NCBI GenBank assembly: GCA_001464715.1
Contig: LNDT01000030.1
Location: 1 to 64,000, forward strand
From: Bdellovibrionales bacterium Ga0074137
GTDB taxonomy: Bacteria; Bdellovibrionota; Bdellovibrionia; Bdellovibrionales; JAMPXM01
Length of the DNA stretch: 64,000 bases
Direction of reading: 5' to 3'
Position numbers and translations under genes: made by a program. Shown piece by piece: positions 17,256 to 26,284 of the stretch. The number at the start of each line of letters is the position of its first letter. Position 1 is the stretch's first letter. The notes beneath the pieces were generated by a model that saw only the letters and a list, made by a program, of their open reading frames with translations, had not been told where the DNA came from and searched no databases.

Positions 17256-17735
17256 ATGAAGACTCAAAGTTTAATATTTTGGGTCGTGCTTGTGGGGTCA
17301 CTTTATTCGATTACTTTTTCTGACGACGATATTTTTCCATTCTCCAACTACCCGATGTACTCAGCGATTTTTGCGCCGCAAGAATCTACGCCGTTTTTCA
17401 CGGTCTTCGCCGAATACGAAGACGGAAGTGTTGGGCGCTTCGACAGTCGGGTGAGAGTTAGTCTTGGGGAAAGTCCTTTTTGGAGCGCAGCCTTTCGGGA
17501 AGCTTTACTGGTGAACCGCGACCCGCGTGTCATCGAAAAAAAACTAAAGGCTGTTCTTTCATGGCATCAGCGTGTGGCGCGCGAGGCGCCTCTTAAGAAA
17601 GACCAAACAGCTAAAATTCTGCGCCTTCAGCGAAACGACATCCTTTGGAGCGAGTTTGTTGCGCGCCGATTGAGAAACGAAAGCGTACGACCGCTGTTCG
17701 AGACCAACACGCAAGTCCTCTTCGAGGCCCGCTAA
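17256..17735 (+). CDS. Small protein of unknown function paired with an HTTM gene
   Basis: The ATG at 17256 has TAGGA just upstream and gives 159 residues. It begins with a hydrophobic segment (about 5-25) followed by FPFSNYPMYS, a conspicuous motif, then a soluble domain rich in Arg and Glu. It ends 9 nt before an HTTM membrane protein gene. This arrangement and the PMYS motif suggest a dedicated small partner of the HTTM protein; the function is unknown. Confidence 0.6.
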   Translation: MKTQSLIFWVVLVGSLYSITFSDDDIFPFSNYPMYSAIFAPQESTPFFTVFAEYEDGSVGRFDSRVRVSLGESPFWSAAFREALLVNRDPRVIEKKLKAVLSWHQRVAREAPLKKDQTAKILRLQRNDILWSEFVARRLRNESVRPLFETNTQVLFEAR

Positions 17736-17744
17736 TGTCGAAAG

Positions 17745-18641
17745 ATGATAAAAGTGGCTGAATCAAAATTTAATTTGGCGGCCGTTCGTATTCTGTTCTT
17801 TGTCTTCGTTTTGCTGACGATGAGCAGTAGCAACTATTTCTTAAGCTGGATCAACGTGCCCAGCGAGTTTTGGCACCCACGAGGCCTCTTGCGGTTTCTC
17901 GATGGGCCGATGTCGTTCGAATTTGTGTCCATTTCGTTTCATCTTTGGCGATGGATCGGAGTTCTTTGCATTTTTGGAGCTTATTTTCGGCTGCTGGCGC
18001 CGATCTGGTGGATTCTTAGTCTCATCGTCGTCACCAATGCACACTCCTATGGATACCAATCCCACGTTTTCATGCCGGTGATTCTGGCAGGCCTTCCGCT
18101 GTGTTTTTCTCGGGCCAGCGACACCTTAAGTTTCGACGCTTGGAGGCGTCGTGCGGCACCAGTCGTTAACGAAAGTGATTACAGAGTTCCGTTGCGAACG
18201 CATCAGCTTGTTTTCTGTCTTGTCTATTTTGCGGCGGGGGTTGCGAAAGTGCGGCATGGCGGCTGGGATTGGATATCGGGTGAGACCTTGCGAAATTATT
18301 TGGTCAGAGCCTCTTGGATTTATTCGGACACAAATCCCCTGGCTCATGCTGTCGGCCTGAATGAAATTTTGTCTCGGCGCCCGCTTCTTTGTAATTTTCT
18401 GGCTTTTGGAGCGGTCTTACTGGAGCTGTCGGCACCGTTGGCGCTGTTTCGGCGTAAGTGGTCCTATGTTATTGTCCCACTCATTGCCCTCTTGCAGGTA
18501 AGCATCTTTTTTACGATCTACGTCCGCTTTACGCCGTACATTGTTTTGATTTTTCCGTGGATCAACTGGTGGAAAATTTGCGGCTACATCAATCGCCAAA
18601 CTAATCGCTGGATTTCGTCAGCGAGAGCATACACGAATTAA
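17745..18641 (+). CDS. HTTM-domain membrane protein (vitamin K-dependent carboxylase-like)
   Basis: The 298-residue polytopic protein has an HTTM-like core with YFAAGVAKVRHGGWDWISGE and LLELSAPLALF, matching the conserved helix-Lys and ELSAPL motifs of horizontally transferred transmembrane domains. Its soluble partner is probably the preceding 159-residue protein. The 3' end overlaps the convergent hydrolase gene by 41 nt. A second, longer HTTM-like protein occurs at 8371-9675, so the family is represented twice. Carboxylase activity is not demonstrated for bacterial members of this type. Confidence 0.7.
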   Translation: MIKVAESKFNLAAVRILFFVFVLLTMSSSNYFLSWINVPSEFWHPRGLLRFLDGPMSFEFVSISFHLWRWIGVLCIFGAYFRLLAPIWWILSLIVVTNAHSYGYQSHVFMPVILAGLPLCFSRASDTLSFDAWRRRAAPVVNESDYRVPLRTHQLVFCLVYFAAGVAKVRHGGWDWISGETLRNYLVRASWIYSDTNPLAHAVGLNEILSRRPLLCNFLAFGAVLLELSAPLALFRRKWSYVIVPLIALLQVSIFFTIYVRFTPYIVLIFPWINWWKICGYINRQTNRWISSARAYTN

Positions 18642-19806
18642 ATTCTGGAATTATTGAGTCCGTCGTCCGCGTCGAGCTGGCTACTGCGATGTAGGCTTCG
18701 CACGGGAGTGTTGAAGACTTCGGTGGAAGGTCGCGGTACCGCATCAAATACTCGAACATATTTTCTCGTCGCTCGCTTTCTCGTTCGGCGGCGCGACGGT
18801 AGGAATGAATGGCCTCCAGAAAATTTCTGGCCTGACGTCTCAGTACGACGTCCGGAAAACGAAATCCCACTTGTAAAAGAGTGGCGATGTCGCGGTCGGG
18901 AAGAATATTGTCGATGACCACTTGGCCGTGTTTTGGCGAATTCGTTTCGGCATAGTGAACGGTCCGGTGATTTTCGAGTGAGGCTTTTAAGACGCGTGAA
19001 TCCACCATTTTGTCGCCGATGGTATTTTGAACGTACACGGGGATTTTAAATATTTCGAAAGCTTCTCGAGTCGCATCGATCAGATCAAAATAGTTTTGTG
19101 AGGATTCCTGACTTAAGAGACCCTGCTTCAAAAGATGAGTTCTCCAGATAGTGTCCACCTGACATCCCATGCGGGGAGAAATTTTCGGGGTCTTGGTTTC
19201 GATCTCGACACCGAAGAGGCCCGCCATGAGTGGCCAGCTTCGAACGTCGCTTGTGATGTTTGAAAAAAGACACGAGCCGATTCCTGGGCCGCTTCGGACT
19301 CGTAAAGCCGGCTCTATAAGCCACAATCCTTGAATCGAATACTTGGGTTGGTCGGCGAGAGTGGCGCGGTGAGTGATCACAGCCGACAGCGCGCCGCCGG
19401 TACTTTGCCCGACCAGATAAATGTTTTCAGAAACCGCGGCGACCGAAATCAGGGCCAAGTCTAAGAACTGAATCCAGTCTTCCCCTCGGATTTTTTCAGA
19501 AGCCGCCTGGTCTTCGCCGTGCCCTGGTAGCGTCAACAAAAGCGAGCGACATCCGAACATCAAAAAAGCGTCGGCATAGGAGCGAAACTGATTTCCGTCG
19601 CCGTAAAGACCATGCGTGAAAACGAAAGTGCAGGGAGATTTGGCAGTCGTGTTGGGAGTTGCGCCGATCCACTCGTGGTGGATAGATTTCGGGCTGTGAA
19701 ATCGATCGCTAGGTTGAGCCGCCGAGTGTTCTGCCGCCACCGACACCGAACAACAAGTGATCACTGCGAGAATCACTTTCATGGCTTTATTAAAATAAAC
19801 AGTCAT
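18601..19806 (-). CDS. Secreted alpha/beta hydrolase
   Basis: The ATG at 19806 follows GGAG at good spacing and gives 401 residues with a signal peptide (about 8-25). The hydrolase fold shows FTHGLYGDGNQF (oxyanion loop near 65), GQSTGG with nucleophile Ser135, IGDKMVD with Asp265 or Asp269, and SPKHGQ with His293. Substrate unknown; lipase, esterase or peptidase are all possible. A C-terminal region of about 100 residues beyond the catalytic His has helical, Arg-rich sequence. Convergent with the HTTM gene. Confidence 0.75.
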   Translation of the reverse strand: MTVYFNKAMKVILAVITCCSVSVAAEHSAAQPSDRFHSPKSIHHEWIGATPNTTAKSPCTFVFTHGLYGDGNQFRSYADAFLMFGCRSLLLTLPGHGEDQAASEKIRGEDWIQFLDLALISVAAVSENIYLVGQSTGGALSAVITHRATLADQPKYSIQGLWLIEPALRVRSGPGIGSCLFSNITSDVRSWPLMAGLFGVEIETKTPKISPRMGCQVDTIWRTHLLKQGLLSQESSQNYFDLIDATREAFEIFKIPVYVQNTIGDKMVDSRVLKASLENHRTVHYAETNSPKHGQVVIDNILPDRDIATLLQVGFRFPDVVLRRQARNFLEAIHSYRRAAERESERRENMFEYLMRYRDLPPKSSTLPCEAYIAVASSTRTTDSIIPEFNSCMLSLTKSSD

Positions 19807-20025
19807 AGCAGCTCCAGCGATGGAATTGAGGGGGCGCCGAAGTTCTGGTTTCAAGAACTTTGCCGACTCAATTCGAGACATCGTCAGCGAAGAAAATTCG
19901 ACTCGGATCGTCCGTAGTTAAGTTGAGGCGAAAGCTCCGGAGTTTGGTCGAGCCCAAAGGTTCGACTCATCCCAAGTACTATTTTTTCCGTTAAGATATA
20001 AGTGTTGAAAACTAAAGGAGTTCTG

Positions 20026-21171
20026 TTGTTGGGGGCCAATAAAAACGACCGACATTTTTTGTCGTCTGAGCGTGGGTTCAGCCTCATGGAGCTTATGGCG
20101 ACCGTGGCCGTTCTATCAGTTGTCGCATTGGGGAGTAGCCTCCTCTTTTCGGATTTGGCGAAGGTCCAAAAGCGGAGCTCGATAGCTAATACGATTTCTA
20201 CGATGCGTGCAGAACTGATCTCTGCGATCACACAGACTCGAGTCAATGCTGCGGCCGCAACACCCTGGAATGTCTCGCGCGATGACGCCAGTGTCGCCAC
20301 CGGTAACCCTTTGATGGCGTGTCTTCGCAACAACACGACCTGCAACAAGGACGTGACACACTTACTGAATCTAAAAAATTTCGATGGAACCGAAGCTTTT
20401 TATTCTAGAACGCTGACTCGGGGTTTCGATTTGGACGGCCGACTCTGCAATACGTTTGACGATGTTGCTGGGAACCCAGCGTGTCCATTTCGTTGGGTGC
20501 TTGTTTGGATTCCTCGGTGTGTCGGTACCGACAAGACCGATTGCGACAACCCCACCATTGAAGTGAACGGCACACTTCGGTATCAACCAGGGAATGAGGA
20601 CATTCTTGGTATCACCGCTTTCAACCCCAACGTCTATGACTTCAGTGTTCGTCGCGGTGAAAAAAGAAATCTCAATGAGGCCGTCGTACTTTCTTATATT
20701 GAAAACGATGCGACGGGCGAGGCGGGAACTTGTTTTAACAACTGGTACCCCCGCGAGATCAATACCATCTCAAGAGACCCTGGATCAAATGCGACTCTTA
20801 TCGGTACGAACAGATTTTCTCTTCGAGCCGGTGCCTATGAGTGTCGGATACAAGTACCCGCGTTTAAAAACGGCGGAAATCGAGTTCGACTTGTCCGATT
20901 TATAGGAATGTTTTCTGCCGTTCAGGCGACATCCAATGCTGTGACGGCCGCGATGACGGGAGAGTCCGCGACAATTGTGTTGCCCGTGACATTTTCTTCG
21001 TTGGACGCGGCTCAATACCGTGTCGAGCACCACTGTACGAGCCAACCCTCGGATCAGCTGCCGAATCCAACCGGAAATCAATTTATTCTTGGGGTTCCTG
21101 TGGGCGACGGCGGAAACTACGCTGGAACAAGCTACACGACGATTAACTGCGTGAAAACGAGCGGATTATGA
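20026..21171 (+). CDS. Prepilin-like protein with fibre-type C-terminal domain (copy 1)
   Basis: AAAGGAG lies 5-8 nt before two TTG codons at 20026 and 20029, the likely start (about 381 residues). ERGFSLMELMATVAVLS is a type IV prepilin/pseudopilin cleavage site (cleave after Gly) with the +5 Glu and a hydrophobic helix. The rest is Cys-rich, and AGAYECRIQVPAFKNGGNR plus a later QYRVEHHC segment resemble the jelly-roll (TNF/C1q-like) receptor-binding domains of fibre proteins. The next gene is a tandem paralogue with a 4-nt overlap. It is probably a minor pilin or pilus-tip adhesin. The family assignment of the C-terminal domain is by pattern only. Confidence 0.7.
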   Translation: MLGANKNDRHFLSSERGFSLMELMATVAVLSVVALGSSLLFSDLAKVQKRSSIANTISTMRAELISAITQTRVNAAAATPWNVSRDDASVATGNPLMACLRNNTTCNKDVTHLLNLKNFDGTEAFYSRTLTRGFDLDGRLCNTFDDVAGNPACPFRWVLVWIPRCVGTDKTDCDNPTIEVNGTLRYQPGNEDILGITAFNPNVYDFSVRRGEKRNLNEAVVLSYIENDATGEAGTCFNNWYPREINTISRDPGSNATLIGTNRFSLRAGAYECRIQVPAFKNGGNRVRLVRFIGMFSAVQATSNAVTAAMTGESATIVLPVTFSSLDAAQYRVEHHCTSQPSDQLPNPTGNQFILGVPVGDGGNYAGTSYTTINCVKTSGL

Positions 21172-22331
21172 TGGAAGTGAAGATGAAAAAACAAATTCGA
21201 TTCGAGCACTCAGTTCCTCGCAAAGTGCTTGGTCAACGAGGTTTTGGACTTATCGAAGTCATGGTGGCCGCTGCGATTATTTCGATCATTGCGTTAGGTA
21301 TTGCGACGTTGATCGATGACATGTTGAAAATGCAGAAGAAAACAAACACCGTCGGTGTTATCGTTCGGATGAAAGAGCAGATAACGGCGGCAGTTCAAAA
21401 CGGCGAGTCTTGGGCACTGACCGCCCAAGACGCTGCGGTGGCGACTGGAAATCCGAATTTTGATTGTCTGCGAAATACCGGCCAGTGCGGTGACGCCGAG
21501 ACTGGTCCCTTGAATCTCAAAGGTGCAGGCGGCGTTCCGGTCTACTACGCGACAACGGCGGGTCACGGTTTCACTTTGCAGGGTACCTTGTGCGCTACGT
21601 ACCCGTCGACGGAGTGCCCTTTTCGCTGGGACTTGACCTACGAGTTGACCTGCCCACCTACTATCGATCCCTGCGACACTCCAGATGTTCGCGTCCGCGG
21701 GATTCTTCAGTACACAGAGGCTACAGTCAGTATGCCGGGAGGATTTAATTCTGCGCTTTACGAAATTGATATTCGTCGCGGATCAGAAGCCATTCGAAAT
21801 GACGGACTAACTGTGTCGTTCATTCAGGCGGGCGCTGTTGGCGAGGGCGCCGGTTGTGAGGGCGGCTGGGTTCAGCGGAGGCTCAACACGGTGACTAATG
21901 ATCCTGCGAACAATGTCGTAAATAAAGCTGGAGCCGCATTAACAACAGCCAACGTGATCATACTTCGGCCCGGGACCTACAATTGTCGTGTCCAGTCGCC
22001 GGCCTTCAAAAACGGGGGTAATAGACTTCGTCTGCGATCGACGGCAGGTAATACTGTTGGGCCTGTTGTATCCTCTGGCACTGCATCTCGAAGCGGGGGA
22101 TCTGCAAATTTGAGTCTGGACACAACTTTTGTTCTCAGTGTCGACACGACCATTGTTGTCGAGCAACGTTGCGAAGTCCTTCCTTCATCGACGGGCTTCT
22201 GGCAGGGGTTTCCAGGGGCAATGCCGGCGAACTACGACACGTGGTCACTCGGTGTGCCGATTCCGGATCCTGGCGGCGGCTACACCGGTGGAACGACTTA
22301 CACGTCGGTCAGCTGCGCACGAACGAGCTAG
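21168..22331 (+). CDS. Prepilin-like protein with fibre-type C-terminal domain (copy 2)
   Basis: The 387-residue paralogue of the preceding gene overlaps it by ATGA. QRGFGLIEVMVAAAIISIIALG is the class III prepilin peptide with +5 Glu. Shared landmarks with copy 1, in the same order, are AVATGNP, CLRN, LNLK, CPFRW, PGTYNCRVQSPAFKNGGNR, a VEQRC segment and a closing Cys. Cys positions match between the copies, implying conserved disulfides, while intervening loops diverge strongly. An ATG at codon 6 is an alternative start. Confidence 0.7.
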   Translation: MMEVKMKKQIRFEHSVPRKVLGQRGFGLIEVMVAAAIISIIALGIATLIDDMLKMQKKTNTVGVIVRMKEQITAAVQNGESWALTAQDAAVATGNPNFDCLRNTGQCGDAETGPLNLKGAGGVPVYYATTAGHGFTLQGTLCATYPSTECPFRWDLTYELTCPPTIDPCDTPDVRVRGILQYTEATVSMPGGFNSALYEIDIRRGSEAIRNDGLTVSFIQAGAVGEGAGCEGGWVQRRLNTVTNDPANNVVNKAGAALTTANVIILRPGTYNCRVQSPAFKNGGNRLRLRSTAGNTVGPVVSSGTASRSGGSANLSLDTTFVLSVDTTIVVEQRCEVLPSSTGFWQGFPGAMPANYDTWSLGVPIPDPGGGYTGGTTYTSVSCARTS

Positions 22332-22421
22332 TAAAGGTTTCAGGCTGGGCCAGCGAATTTCGCGGCTCTGGTCGCTCACTTCGATCTCTCGTCGGCACAC
22401 GATTTGTTAGACGTTCCCGGT

Positions 22422-24218
22422 ATGAGGGATTTTGGGGTCGCGTCGCCTTGTTTGGTAATCACTTTAATTCTGACGGTTTCCGCTGCTGTGGGGTGTGGAC
22501 CGCTTGAGGGCGAACTCGCTAGTTCACCACTATCAAACGCCGAGCTTGCTTCGTCGAGCTCGATATTTATCGAGTCGGAACAGTATCAGCTAAAAACGGT
22601 GAGTACCGAAACCGACGAAAAAATCGCACCGACGACCGAGTCAAAGCCGGAACAAAATCCAAAATCGAGCCCTAAAACGAGTCAGAAAAAGAAATCAAAA
22701 CCGAAAGCAAAAAGTAAATCAGTCGATATTGATTTTGTACTCACAAAATCAAAAGATATTTCGGTGGGCGTAGCACTCCCTTTGAATTCGGGCGAAAGCT
22801 CGCGCGTTCAAAACGAGACTCTAACGTTCGTTCCTGCCTCCATTGTTAAACTTGTAACAACGGCTGTGGCGCTGAAAGTGTTGGGTCCTGACTTTAGATT
22901 TTCAACGCGAGTCCTTTTTGATTTGGACTCGAATGGTCAGGCGAATGGCGTCGTGCTCTTGGCAGACGGTGATCCAACAGCCGGGGTGACGACCTATGAA
23001 GCCGGTGCACCGAACCGGATGAGAGACATTGCGCTTCAATTAAAAAGTCGCGGCGTTCGAAAAATAGTAGGGGAAATAGCAATGATCGCCGTTGATCCAA
23101 GGTGGGACGCCCCTGTGCTTGCGCCCGGTGTGCCAGACGAAGACACACGTCAGTGTTACGGCTCTTTCGTCACAAGCTTCAACTTTCAAGGAAACTGTGC
23201 CGACGTTATCGTTTATTCTCACCGCGCCTTTAAGTGGGAGTCTCCAGGCATCGATAGTTTTATCTCAACAAGAGTCGACACGTCAGCAGGGTCTTCAAAT
23301 AGTTTGAGGCTTTCGTCCGTCATTTCGCCGGATCGTCGTCTTCAAGGCTACGCATTGACGGGGACCTATATCGCTAAAAAACCGCGCGTTCTAAAGTATC
23401 GATTGCCCGTTGGAAATGGCGCCGCATTTTATGCGAACGAATTGAGATCGGCTTTGAAAGCTGCCGGCATCGGTGTTGACCAAGCCGACTTCAACTTTTC
23501 AAGTCCAAGCGGTCGTCGTTCGCAAGCGATAGAACGCATTGCCTCTGAAAAATCCAACGTCCTACAAATCGAATCCGCGCCGCTGGCAGAGATTGTTCTT
23601 GCGACGAACAAATCGAGCGACAATTTTTTTGCGGATGCGCTGTTTCGAATGGTTGGAACTAGGGGTTCGCAGCACTCGAGCGTGAATTCTGTGGATCTCA
23701 ATGAAATCGGAAAAAGTGTTTTGTCCGGATTTCTCAACAGATGGCTGGCGGCGGATGGAAACTCGCGCTTGTCGGATGAGATTTTCATTGTCGATGGGGC
23801 CGGTCTGTCCTCGCAGAATCGTGCAACACCGCGAAGCCTTCTTGCCTTGCTCAGACAGTTTGCAAAAGAAGCCACATTCGGAGTCCTGTGGAGTTCTCTT
23901 TCGGTGGCGGGACAAGATGGAACTCTTGGTGACCGCATGAAAAACACTCGAGCCACAGGCCGGGTGCGCGGAAAAACCGGCACGCTGAACGGCACTTACC
24001 AAGTTGCAGGTTATGTTCAGAGAAAAAACACAAACGGCAGCTCTACGGAAGATGCGTATGTGCCATTTGTGATTTTGACTTCAACGACGGCGAAAAATCG
24101 AGATCTTGTTCGTCGGTTTCAAGACGCTCTGATCGTCAAAATAGTCGAAGCGGTCGATCGGGGCGATAGCGTGCCACTCCCCCCAGTGACTCAATCTAGA
24201 GCCCAATCTAGAAACTGA
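22422..24218 (+). CDS. dacB: D-alanyl-D-alanine carboxypeptidase/endopeptidase (PBP4 type, S13), lipoprotein
   Basis: From ATG 22422 the protein is 598 residues with a lipobox at AVGC (Cys25), then a Lys/Ser/Pro-rich linker (about 60-100) and the S13 catalytic domain. The penicillin-binding motifs are SIVK (Ser140-Lys143), SDN in KSSDNFFAD and KTG in RGKTGTLNGTYQVAGY. Such enzymes trim or cut peptidoglycan cross-links in the periplasm. E. coli DacB is not a lipoprotein, so outer-membrane or inner-membrane anchoring here is a variation. The start has no clear ribosome site; TTG 22404 is an alternative. It ends convergently, overlapping the next gene by 11 nt. Confidence 0.85.
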   Translation: MRDFGVASPCLVITLILTVSAAVGCGPLEGELASSPLSNAELASSSSIFIESEQYQLKTVSTETDEKIAPTTESKPEQNPKSSPKTSQKKKSKPKAKSKSVDIDFVLTKSKDISVGVALPLNSGESSRVQNETLTFVPASIVKLVTTAVALKVLGPDFRFSTRVLFDLDSNGQANGVVLLADGDPTAGVTTYEAGAPNRMRDIALQLKSRGVRKIVGEIAMIAVDPRWDAPVLAPGVPDEDTRQCYGSFVTSFNFQGNCADVIVYSHRAFKWESPGIDSFISTRVDTSAGSSNSLRLSSVISPDRRLQGYALTGTYIAKKPRVLKYRLPVGNGAAFYANELRSALKAAGIGVDQADFNFSSPSGRRSQAIERIASEKSNVLQIESAPLAEIVLATNKSSDNFFADALFRMVGTRGSQHSSVNSVDLNEIGKSVLSGFLNRWLAADGNSRLSDEIFIVDGAGLSSQNRATPRSLLALLRQFAKEATFGVLWSSLSVAGQDGTLGDRMKNTRATGRVRGKTGTLNGTYQVAGYVQRKNTNGSSTEDAYVPFVILTSTTAKNRDLVRRFQDALIVKIVEAVDRGDSVPLPPVTQSRAQSRN

Positions 24219-25317
24219 TGGGCGGATTTATTTCCTTCAAAGACTTAAGCCCACCTTCAACGAAGAAAATCGTTCGATAGTTGAGCTGCCTTAAGTAGCG
24301 AATTGTCCAAAGCGGAGCCGCATCGGTGTTGTCATTCCCGAAGATGACGAGAGGTGTGGATCGATCTATCGGCAGATTGCGAAGGTCGAATTTGGCACCC
24401 AAGCCAACGGATAAGGGTAGGGACAGCTGAAACCTTAGTTGAGCGGGCCTTGAAGAAATGAACGGAGCTTGAATCGCACCGGGGTAGCCTTCGCCACTCG
24501 AAACGTTTTTTCGGTCGCGGGCATCAACCAAAACAGGTTTTACCAACGGTCGGTAAATCTCAAAATAGCGCTTCAAAGAGTGGGCCGGCATGGAAATGGC
24601 GCCGGGAACAAACCTTGGAATTTTCATTTCATCGACGATCGGTTTTTGGGTCGAGTAAGAAAATCGAATCACGTAAAAGTAGCTAGCCGCCAGGCGAGGT
24701 GAAAAACTCATATTAGTGATGTAGGCTAAATCCCTACGATTTAGTCCCGTCAGCCCGACAATCTTCCAAGGAAGCTTTGCGTTTGCTGTGTATATGACTC
24801 GGTCGATTGTTGCTTCTCCGATAATATTATACAGCAGCGTACCGCCCAGAATGTCGTCGGTAAGAATTGCCAGCTTGGCTCCTGTCCCAAAACAACGGCC
24901 AGGACCATCGACGTAGTGAACGTTGATTTCATTTTTAGTTATGGGCTCAGCAAACTGAGGAGGAACCAAAATCGCCCTTTCGGGCTCGACGTCGCGGCAA
25001 TCCGTGGTGGTTCGCAATGAAACCGGAAGTCGCTCTGCGGTCATAATCTTGTCCCAGGCGCTAATTGAAATTTGAGGCTTAATCTTCGCCCGATGACCGA
25101 TGAGGTCCTCGCTTCCAATGAACACGGGGTTGTAACCCGGAAGAATAGGGGGCGGCGAGTCGAGCTCGGCCGTATCGGTCACCCCGACTAATTCAGCGAC
25201 TTGCCCCGGAGTCGCCTCTGGAACCTTTTGAATTAACGCGGACGTAGAGATGAAGTAGGCGATCGCCCCGATCAACACCACGCCGAAAATGGAACCTATC
25301 GCCATGGACCGACTCAT
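24208..25317 (-). CDS. Membrane-anchored rhodanese-like protein lacking the catalytic Cys
   Basis: The 369-residue protein has an N-terminal membrane segment (about 7-30) and a C-terminal rhodanese-like domain: PVLVDARDRKNVSSGEGYPGAI matches the substrate-entry loop and TPLVIFGNDNTDAAPLWTIRYLRQLNYRTIFFVEGGLKSL the active-site half, split here over a conserved strand-loop-helix. Where rhodaneses have Cys the loop reads GNDN, so sulfur transfer is unlikely and a binding role is more likely. The middle region (about 130-230) is unassigned. Confidence 0.6.
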   Translation of the reverse strand: MSRSMAIGSIFGVVLIGAIAYFISTSALIQKVPEATPGQVAELVGVTDTAELDSPPPILPGYNPVFIGSEDLIGHRAKIKPQISISAWDKIMTAERLPVSLRTTTDCRDVEPERAILVPPQFAEPITKNEINVHYVDGPGRCFGTGAKLAILTDDILGGTLLYNIIGEATIDRVIYTANAKLPWKIVGLTGLNRRDLAYITNMSFSPRLAASYFYVIRFSYSTQKPIVDEMKIPRFVPGAISMPAHSLKRYFEIYRPLVKPVLVDARDRKNVSSGEGYPGAIQAPFISSRPAQLRFQLSLPLSVGLGAKFDLRNLPIDRSTPLVIFGNDNTDAAPLWTIRYLRQLNYRTIFFVEGGLKSLKEINPPISF

Positions 25318-25419
25318 CGTGAAACCCTCTTCAGTACGAGTTGATGATACATCCCTAAATATGCGATTTTATTCTCCCGTTTGGCAAAATCCTTCTGTAG
25401 AAAATCAAGTGTCATTTTG

Positions 25420-25454
25420 TTAAAATCCAGCGCTTAATCCGAGTGTTTAATCCG
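25420..25454 (+). repeat. Three spaced TTAA(A)ATCC repeats in a 5' leader
   Basis: TTAAAATCC (25420-25428), TTAATCCG (25434-25441) and TTAATCCG (25447-25454) sit immediately before the ATG of the glycosyltransferase at 25457, with 13-14 bp between repeat starts. They replace a recognisable ribosome site. They could be protein-binding half-sites on DNA or RNA, or chance. Confidence 0.35.
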
Positions 25455-25456
25455 GG

Positions 25457-26284
25457 ATGCCATTGAAAGCAGATCAGCCAAATTCACGATCACTGAGTTC
25501 AACATCGCTGCTGGGGCCGCGATCGGTTTCGATAGTTCTACCGTGTCACAACGAATCTGCGGCTCTTGAGTCAGTTCTAGATCGACTTTTCCAGTCGGCC
25601 AGCCAATGGGCCTCATCGAATCTTCGTTTGGCGGAAGTCCTTATTGTGGACGACGGTTCTACGGATGGGAGTCTAGAGATCGCAAGGGCCTGGTCTTTGA
25701 GTTCACCGCATCCGCTGCGTAGTTCCGTCCGAATTCTGGCGCACGGTGCCCGCAGAGGCTACGGTGCTGCGCTGAAAACGGGAATTTCTGCATCGAGTGG
25801 CGATTACATTGCGTTCTACGATGTGGATGGAACTTACGACCCAGAACAGATTCCCAAAATGGTAGACCAAATGGTTTCACAAAGGGCTGAGATGGCTTGC
25901 GGTGACCGGCTTTCGCGCTGCCAACACATGCCCCTGACTCGCGAAATTGGGAATCGCCTTTTCGTAGGCACGATCAATATTCTTTACCGAACCAAAGTTT
26001 TCGATAGCTGCACGGGAATGCGTATTTTCACGAAAGACTTGCGCGAGTTTTTCGCGAGCCACGCACTTCCGGATGGTCTCGATTATTCGTTGGCGATGAC
26101 ACTGACCTTTCTTCGGACGGGTCATCGGCTGATTGAGCTTCCGATACCCTACGCCCGTCGATTGGGGCGGTCGAAGCTTCGTGTAATGTCAGATGGTCCG
26201 CGATTTTTTTTAAGGATCCTCGCGTCTTGGCTTCACACGCCACAAAACGTCAAAGTGTTCCGTCATAGCCGAAGAACTGACTGA
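25457..26284 (+). CDS. GT2 glycosyltransferase, dolichol/polyprenyl-phosphate type
   Basis: The 275-residue GT-A protein has VSIVLPCHNES, VDDGSTDGS at 64-72, the DVDGTYDPEQI motif at 122-132 and a closing RRLGRSKLRVMSDG typical of DPM1/polyprenyl-phosphate glycosyltransferases. It likely charges a polyprenyl phosphate with a sugar at the cytoplasmic face. No C-terminal membrane helices are seen. The adjacent polytopic protein encoded convergently resembles GT-C transferases, which use such lipid-linked sugars. The two genes overlap by 35 nt at their 3' ends. Confidence 0.85.
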   Translation: MPLKADQPNSRSLSSTSLLGPRSVSIVLPCHNESAALESVLDRLFQSASQWASSNLRLAEVLIVDDGSTDGSLEIARAWSLSSPHPLRSSVRILAHGARRGYGAALKTGISASSGDYIAFYDVDGTYDPEQIPKMVDQMVSQRAEMACGDRLSRCQHMPLTREIGNRLFVGTINILYRTKVFDSCTGMRIFTKDLREFFASHALPDGLDYSLAMTLTFLRTGHRLIELPIPYARRLGRSKLRVMSDGPRFFLRILASWLHTPQNVKVFRHSRRTD

